In this document: piece after piece, positions 56,764 through 64,000 of the stretch
Numbering within the stretch: the stretch's first letter is position 1
Layout: each line of letters starts with the position of its first letter
Assembly (NCBI GenBank): GCA_022036555.1
Contig: CM039119.1
Location: 42,597,318 to 42,661,317, forward strand
From: Microstegium vimineum
Taxonomy: Eukaryota; Streptophyta; Magnoliopsida; Poales; Poaceae
Length of the DNA: 64,000 nucleotides
Direction of reading: 5' to 3'
Made by a program: the position numbers and the translations under genes
The notes under the pieces: generated by a model
What the model was told of the DNA's origin: nothing
Databases searched by the model: none
The model's input: the letters and a program-made list of their open reading frames with translations, nothing else

Positions 56764-59700
56764 TGTGACACCCTGTGTCAAGCTTGCATTAGGATCATCA
56801 TTAGCCACTACGCACATCATCTCATTGCATTCATGCTTGCATATGCTATCATCTCATTTTTTGTGTTTATGCTTTGAGACTAGAATTGAATAGGTGTTTT
56901 GTGCTTAATCTTGTGTTTAACCTGTGTAGTTAAGCCTTGCTTTGCTTAGAGTAAAAGTGTGGTTTGTTTGTGTTTAGTTACCCTGCTTAGTTTTATCAAA
57001 TAAAAGAAAATGGAAAAGGAAATCAGAATCGAGACAGGCCGAGTACCACCCCTCGATCTCGACCCCACCGCCCGGAAGGCTCGATGACGGACCGGGTCCG
57101 AGCGAACGACCCCAGGCCAGAGGCTCGACCGAACCTGAGGCTCGATCGACCAGTCAGTCTATCGACGCCTACCCCTCGAGTTCTAACCCTCGACGTCTAC
57201 CCTCGATGACGGACTGAGGCTTGAGCGAACGACCCCGCATAGAAGGTTCGACCGAGTCGGAGGCTCGATCAGCCGATCGACCCTACCCTCGATATCGACC
57301 CTCCCCCGCACGCTCGACCGCACGCACGTGTCGCGCACGCCCGCGCGCACTCACCCGACCGCGGCTGAGCCGTACGTCGGAGTCATCCGCCGCGTGGCCG
57401 CCGATGCCTGACCACGGAAGTGGAACACGCCATCGCCGCCGCTTCGGCTCTGCGCCGACATCGCTGTCGCCGATCGCGCTGTCTCGCTCAAATCTGAGTT
57501 AACGGCGCTAGGACCAAGTCGGCACCGCTTTTCCGCCGCTGACGTCCTGCTTCGCCGCCGCAGACCTGCCAGCCGCCCTGCCGCGCGCCGCGCCGTCGTT
57601 TCGCAATAACGTCGCCGCAGTGCCGCGTCCGATCAGCGCCCCACCTTGTCTCTTTCGCAGTCAAGCGCGAATCCGCGCTAACGGCGCGTCGACCAAGTTC
57701 CGCTCTTTTTCGTCGCCGCAAGCAAGCCAGCGCCGCTACCACCGCCGCACATTGCGTCACGTCCCCTCTAGCAGCGCCGGTCGGCCATGACCAAGCAAGG
57801 AGGAGCGCCTATACCTCCTCCACCTCCCGCACTCGTTTGCACTCATCCGCACTCGCGCAATCGCTCGCAGTTCTCTGTTCTCGCCAGCCGAGAGCTCCAA
57901 GCCCCGCAAGCGCCCCTTCTCAAATCCGCCACCGCCCGAGTTCCTTTGCTCAATCCCTCTCGCCCTAGCTTTCGCTTTTGCCCCACACACACGCTGTTCG
58001 CCTCTTCTTCCCCAGCCGTGGACTCCAGTCACCGGAACGTTTTCGCCGTTCTTCGACTCCGAGTCGCCACCGCACCGATCAACCAGCGTTCGCCGTTCAC
58101 CGTCTCGTCTCCGACGCCTCGATCTTCGTGGAAGCTTCGCCGGAGTTAACCAAGGTGAGAGCGCCGTTCCCCTAGCTTCAGTTCGACCCGTGTCGTCACA
58201 GCACCGTTGGCCGTGCGCCATTGCCGCCGCCGCGGAGCTTGCACGTGGCCAGGTTTTCTCAGAGCCTCTCTGGCTCAGCTAGCCCTCGAGCCACACTCGC
58301 CACATCACCACGATGCTCACGCACCACAGCGCCGAGCTTCGCTTTGCCGATGATCGCTTTGCCGATGATCGCTTGGCCGATGATCGCTTTGCCGATGATC
58401 ACTTTGCCGCGTCACATCGCCGTGTTGCACCGCCACCGCACACCGTCGACCCCTCCTCACGGTCGCGCCAGTTCAACCAACACCACCAGTGGATGCGCGT
58501 ACGTCATTCCGAGCCTAGCACAGCCAATCCCACCGCCGAAGACTTCACCATCGGCGAGAAAACATCGATCAACACCGTTCTCTGTTCTGCTCGACGGTCG
58601 CTGGACCTCGAGTAATCGAGGGTCTTGCTTGACAGTCGCCTCGCAAGCCTCGACGTGCCTCGAGCCCGTGTCCAAAATGATTTCCTATTCTGTTTTCAGT
58701 TGTATGCCTTGCTTGTTGTTTTTATCTAGAGTTGGTAAAGTCTTGTTGCTAGTTTCTGTTCAGTTTAAGTTATAGCCTGTTTTGTCCTGCTAGCTAGTAG
58801 CTCGAGCCTTAGTAGCTTTGTGGTAGTTCTCTTGGGTGTATGCTTAGAATCTTTGTTAGTGTGTTAAATTCTGTTCAAGCATCATCCCTGCACCATTCAG
58901 TTATTTATTTATGCATTGCAATCATTTAGGATCCGTGGATGAACATCAGGAGCCCACAGAGACAGAAGTCCAGGAAGTACAGGAGCTGAACGAGGAGTAC
59001 CAAGAGCTCGACACTAACCTTCCTGAGTGCCCTGACCACCAACCCTCAACCTTCTCTCAAGGCAAGCCCCGGAGCATTCTTAAGCCTCCCAGTTTTTACA
59101 ACTTAATCTACTTGAGTATTTTATACTGTGATGCATTAAGTGATAGGAGTTGTTTTGAATCCCAAATTGATGCATTACCATCCTTGATATTTGTTTTACC
59201 TACCTTGTTACCCTGTTAATAATAAAGTAAAAGCAACCGCTTAGCATGCTTAGAAATAATGGTTACCTTTCTTTTATGTTTCGTATTATCCCTTGTGGGT
59301 AATACTATCACGGTTGGCTATTTTCACTATCGTGGAAAGAACCTATGGTAGTAATGAAATACGGTCAACTGGAAGGCAAGTGCACCAAGTGGTTTAGACT
59401 TGGGGGCAGTCCGTCCGTTGGATCGTGTAGGTTTGTACACGATGGTGGCCCTCTTACATCTTTGAATGCGCCCTTTCACATAGGGGCCGTCGGGAGTGTC
59501 GACCCCGAAGCCGAGTAAACACTGTCCGGGCCGGAGCTCGCTCTGCTGTGAGCACCCCTCTAGACTGTAGGCATGATCTGCCCCGTGGTGGCCATCTATT
59601 TTCTACAATTGGGGTGGACCAATGCAAGCCCGCGTCGATTACCACCTGGACTTTGTTGAGCGGTAACCTAATGCTGACCCGATGGGGTAAAGCATGGGCG

Positions 59701-60540
59701 TGTGTTAAAGGTAATCTTACCAGCTGGTGTATATCGATTCGAATTGCCGCCCCCCACTGGATATGGGGATTATGCTGAGCTTCACCACGGTATAACTCCA
59801 TGTGACATCTTAATGGTTCTATTAAAATGTTGATGAAGGAACTGGATACATGTTAATATATTGTTTGAGTAGTATCAAGTGTGTGCTCTAGTGTAGATGC
59901 AATAACCTAGAAATAATTAGTAGGATAAAAGATGACTGCTCACCGCATCATTAAAGTGAACTCCTTAAGTTAAGCATTTCCGCAAAGTAAAGCTTACCCA
60001 ACTCCAGATACAGCCATGCATATCCTTGGAGTCCTTATTTTCAGTTAGACGGGTAAGTCTAGCTGAGTACATTCCCGTACTCAGGGTTTATCCCGTTTGT
60101 TGCAGATGGCCGAGTATACTTCGGCTATTGTAAGCACTGTCTCTATCCTATGGAAGGAGAAGAGGAGTAGGCCTTGGGCAAGGTCTTCTACAAGCTCATC
60201 TTTTGCTGTTGTCGGACCTAACGTTGTGGACACCCCTGTCTTTTGAAAACTTCAAGTTCAGTTTCAAACAATGTTTTATTTGGCCGCAAGTGTTGTGGCG
60301 TAAGTACTACTTTTATTTGGAGCAAAGTGTTGTAATAAGCTTATTTCGTACTTTAAGTATTTCCGTTTGATTTGTGGCTCGTTCGAATGTGTATCCCTGA
60401 ATGTACGCGATCCTGAGTTGATGTAAGAAATCCTTCGAGATTTCCGGACTACCGGGATTATATGGGCTCAAGTGTTGTAAGTGGTAGCAAATCAGCTACA
60501 TTAGCACTTGATCTCTTATAATTTGGGCGGTTCCGTCACA
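56764..60540 (+). repeat. Tekay 3' LTR (3777 bp)
   Basis: This is the partner of 46425-50203, about 98.9 % identical by eye, with two small indels (near 56858 and 59768). Directly followed by the target duplication GTTTA. Confidence 0.95.
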
Positions 60541-60686
60541 GTTTATATACTAAGATTTTAGTATTTAGTATAGTAAATAAGTAACATTAGATTCTTTATA
60601 AAATATATTTGTTGTATTGCTATATATTTGCGGTATGATTTGATGCATGTGTTGGATTTTTTTGTGTTGTCCATTTGTGCAGGAAG

Positions 60687-63600
60687 ATGCCGAGAGACCG
60701 CAGAGACGTGGTATGGGAGCATGGTGAGAATCTTGCTCCCGGTTGGAAATGCAACTACTGTCTTAAACAAAAAGCCGGGGTGGTGCTTCCCGGTTGAAGC
60801 AGCATTTGGCTGCGCGCGGGACGGAGGTGATCCACTGCACCAAGGTGCCCATAGACGTCCGGGAGTACTTTCAGCAGGAGATCGACAGAACTAGGCAGGC
60901 AACTAGTGACCGCACTCGTCAGAGGGTTGCACGAGAGGCTGCTGCAGCGGAGGGCAACCACCCCCTTGGCGATGACGAGTACGAGGCTCAGTTGTAGGCA
61001 GCCCTGAATCAGTCCAGAGCAGAATATGAGTACCAGGAGGGGGTGCAGCGGAGAGGAGGCACTTACGAGCGTGGAGGTGGCAGTGGTAGTGGTACTGCTT
61101 CGCAGGGGGGCAATCCTTTGCAGAGGATGTTTCAGAGGTCTAGTTCACAGAGGCAGACCCCTGCGGTGGTGGAGGACTACAACTTGGCAGCGGGTACGAG
61201 GGGTGGACTCCAGCAGACACGGATTGATACAGGGGCATGGACGCAGAGGGGAAGGAACGCGAAGGACGCAATTGGGAAAGCTTGGGGAAAGTTTTTCCAT
61301 ACTGCAGGAATCCCCGAGAAACAGGCGGACAATCCGTACTTTGTTAGTGTGGTCAGGGAGACGCAGAAGTGGGGTAAGTACATATACTTGGAGACTTCAA
61401 TTCATTACGTATATTTCTCTATTATCATGATTCGCTTACGATTGCAGGTGAAGGCATCGCGTCACCCAGTGGAAAGGATATAGACGGGAAGTACCTCGAT
61501 CATAACGAGAAGGACCTGCAGATGCGGTACGCAAAGTTTCAGGAGGAGTGGCCCTTGTTTGGGGTCACGTTGATGTGTGATTCGTGGACGGGCCCGACAA
61601 GAATGAACGTCATCAATTTTTTGATCTATTGCAATGGCGTCATGTGGTTCCACAAGTCAGTTGATGCGACGGGCAGGAGCCAAGATTCGTCTTATTTGCT
61701 GGGGGTACGTCCAAAATATTATGCTAGTTCACATGCACTATGTTTTCTCGGTTCCACTAAATGTTGTGCCTACTTGTGCAGCTGATTCGTAAGGTGGTTG
61801 AGGAGATAGGTGCTGAGCATGTCGTGCATATCGTCACGGAAAACGGCGCCAACTTCAAGAGAGCATGCCAGAGATTGAACGATGAGTACAAGCATATTGT
61901 TTGGACACCTTGCCTTGCACACACCATCAACCTGATGCTGAAGGACATTGGTAAAAGGGCGGAGCATGCAGGTATGATCTCAACATGCAAGCGAATTTCA
62001 GCTTGGCTGCACAACCATGGCCAGTTGAATGCAATGATGAGGGCAGCCATTGGTGGTGAGTTGGTCAAATGGAATGCCACTAGGTTTGGAATGCCACTAG
62101 GTTTGGGACCAACTACATGTTCATGGAGAGCTTCCATCGGAAGCGTGATCGTTTTATGCAGTGGATGGGATCTTCCGAGTTCTTGCATAGCAGGTGGGGA
62201 AAATCCGAGGAAGGTCACTATGCTCACGCAAGGCTGTCTAGCATACAGTGGTGGGACACACTCAAATACATCATTGATTCAGTGGCACCAATTTACAGGT
62301 TCCTTCGGTTCGCTGATCAGGATAGGCGACCTAACCTGTGTGAGGTTGTCTATAACTTCCAAGAGTGCAAAACCGAGATGGAGAAGTTCTTTGGAACAAA
62401 TGTGTCAACATGGCATGAGTACAAGGCTATCATGGATGCCAGGATTGCGGACGTGTACCAAGGCACGCATGTGGGCCCAGGTGCGATCACAACCATTGTT
62501 AAAATAGCCGTCTCTACATATTGAGTATTTACCATTTGCTAATTTGTTGTGCATCGTATGTTGCAGCTGCTGTACTCAACCCAAGGCTTGTATACCGTTA
62601 CAATCCAACTCCGTCCATGTTTGTTGGCCTCAAGGAAGCATTTGGGAAAATGACGGATGTGCACTCCGCTATCTTGGCATTACAGGAGGCAGAATCATTC
62701 TGCATACACCTTGGGGAGTTTGGCAGCGAGCTGGCCATTAAAATGGCCTCGGACCCCAAGACAACCCCATGTAAGAGTACTTTTGAACTCATTTTTTTTT
62801 GTCTTTTTCAACACGTACCTAACATAATGGGTTTCACTTGCAGCTCAATGGTGGATGTTGTTCGGTAGGAGCACTCCAAATCTGCAAAAACTTGCGCTGA
62901 GGCTTGTTGCACAGTGTGTATCCTCCAGTGGATGCGAGCGCAACTGGAGTACATTTGCTTTGCTGCACACGAAGGTTCGGAATCGCTTGTCCCACAAAAA
63001 ACTGAACAAGCTAGTGTATGTGAACTACAACCTTCGGCTACGACTCGCGGATGCATCCGGACCACCTAGGCGTGAGGAAGAAGACTTCATTGACCAGTTC
63101 ACGCAGATGTCCTTTTATGAATGGGATAATCCGGTTCGAGACTGGATGGAGTATGGCAGATCCAACCAGGCTCCAGTACTCGACGAAGAGGATGAAGAAA
63201 CGGATATCCCTCTTCCGTCCCATATCGTGAGGTACGTTGATGTACTTTGTTAGCCACTAACGAACCATACTTTTAATAATATGATTCATTCTTTGTGATG
63301 ACAGAGACCAAGTGGACCCCGACGATCTTGGGCCCATCAGTGATTGGGCCCGTAGACATGTGGGTGACACGCATCTTGGGAAAAGAAAATACCAGACGGG
63401 ACCTAGCCAGAAAAAAAGGGGAAGCGACTGCAACAACCTATCACCAGCGATGATTCGACAGATGATGGCGAGGAGGGTGAGCAAAGTCCACGGTACCAGG
63501 AGTCCGATCACAACAGCTCAACAACTGACAGTGGAGACGGTCATAGTGGTAACGATGACCCTGGAGCTGCTGTTGTTGGTGGTGGTGGTGGGCTGGGGGT

Positions 63601-64000
63601 TCTGCAGATGGTGCTGGTGGTAGTGGTGCTGGTGATGCTGGTGGACTTCGTTTCACAGGTATGGATTGTTACAGACATTTTTTTAATGTCTATGCCTATT
63701 CACTAGTACTAATTATGGTCGGCTGCAGGCGAGACGGACTTCACACATGCTACTCAGGACCGCGACCATGGGCAGCCGGAATCGCAGAGGAGAGCGTACG
63801 ACTCGACGGACTGCTACGACACGCCACAGTACTCCTCTTCCTCGTACAGTGATACATCGTACGGTGGTGGTTATACCTACCCCGTTCCTGACATCAGCAC
63901 GCAACCGGCCACTAGATGGGTCTACGAATGGCAAGACCCGGATTTCTACAACATGTTAGTGCAGGAATGGGAGACCACAGCTCATTGGACGGGCCAATCA
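60687..64000 (+). pseudogene. hAT transposase (BED, DUF659, hAT dimerisation), broken; runs off the right edge
   Basis: After an acceptor at 60682, MPRDRRDVVWEHGENL begins a BED zinc finger (CNYC). A frameshift in the G run at 60777-60780 leads to KQHLAARGTEVIHC, and TAG at 60995-60997 follows. Likely exons are 60683-61373, 61448-61704, 61782-62480, 62567-62770, 62844-63231, 63305-63659 and 63729 onward; most GT-AG joins keep frame. The DUF659 part has GVTLMCDSWTGPTRMNVINF and HIVTENGANFKRACQRL with WTPCLAHTINLMLKDIG. A 17-bp tandem duplication (62071-62104) shifts the frame again. The C-terminal dimerisation block reads SSSGCERNWSTFALLHTKVRNRL. It would cut and paste hAT DNA; this copy cannot make a full protein. 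Confidence 0.88.

Larger units (their letters stand above)
46425..60540 (+). mobile_element. Tekay-type chromovirus (Ty3/gypsy), complete but with coding lesions
   Basis: Direct LTRs at 46425-50203 and 56764-60540 start TGTGACACCC and end TTCCGTCACA. About 40 differences by eye over 3.78 kb give about 98.9 % identity. The target duplication GTTTA is perfect (46420-46424 and 60541-60545). A tRNA-iMet-type primer site and a purine tract frame the interior. Very long LTRs, PBS type and a C-terminal chromodomain place it in the Tekay/Del lineage. It carries an extra ORF before gag-pol. It inserted into the first intron of the hAT element. Confidence 0.95.
45473..64000 (+). mobile_element. hAT transposon (left end to beyond window), split by a Tekay retrotransposon
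   Basis: The left terminus CAGGGTTTTCAAAACCG is hAT-like and is followed by many GGTTACCG/CGGTAACCG motifs, a TATTTAAA box (about 45767) and a GGTAAGTCC donor-like site (about 45992). The transposase exons begin at 60683 after a TGTGCAG acceptor. The Tekay element lies between, so the hAT itself is about 4.4 kb plus whatever follows the window. If intact at the right, GTCCCCGT (45465-45472) should be repeated after its right end. Confidence 0.7.

Overview
The window reads as a nuclear segment of a grass, most probably a panicoid/Andropogoneae genome (Sorghum, Saccharum or Miscanthus type). The evidence is GC-rich grass-style coding exons, Stowaway and Tourist MITEs, CACTA subterminal repeats with the TTTGCCGAGTG core, and long Ty3/gypsy elements of the Tat, Athila and Tekay lineages. 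The species is an inference; no marker gene settles it.

Region 1-17.3 kb is a transposon nest. A CACTA (En/Spm) remnant lies at 1-2.0 kb. A Tat-lineage Ty3/gypsy element (3087-14715, minus strand, two 486-bp LTRs) carries an oppositely transcribed, spliced antisense gene (4860-7274). Inside it lies a truncated Athila-type element (about 8053-11046). A later deletion fused Athila gag to the Tat 30-bp repeats and removed the Tat integrase. MITEs, an unexplained foldback (16.6-16.9 kb) and an LTR-like fragment follow.

Region 17.7-45.4 kb is the genic part, all genes on the plus strand. It holds a small RING-finger gene broken by a 167-bp hAT MITE with a perfect 8-bp target duplication (17874-18651), an LBD27-like LOB-domain transcription factor with an apparent 1-nt frameshift (21700-22802), three tandem DUF4408/DUF761 paralogues (31011, 34987, 39054) that share an upstream block containing a W-box, and a complete three-exon circularly permuted GTPase of the BPG2/NOA1 family (40516-42820, 597 aa). 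MITEs, LTR-like pieces, microsatellites and a roughly 106-bp tandem array fill the spaces between them.

Region 45.4-64 kb is a hAT element (start 45473, running off the right edge; transposase exons from 60.7 kb). Its first intron was hit by a 14.1-kb Tekay-type chromovirus (46425-60540, 3.78-kb LTRs about 99 % identical, target duplication GTTTA). The Tekay element carries, ahead of gag-pol, an extra reading frame (50947-51981) that looks like a compact RNA-binding-like domain, a long coiled coil and an acidic tail. This is the least explained protein in the window. Both its start codon and that of gag sit directly after an AG acceptor-like sequence, which suggests alternative splicing from the long leader.

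Most transposon proteins here carry nonsense or frameshift lesions. The genes likely to be functional in the host are the GTPase and the three DUF761 genes. The LBD and RING genes look damaged in this copy.
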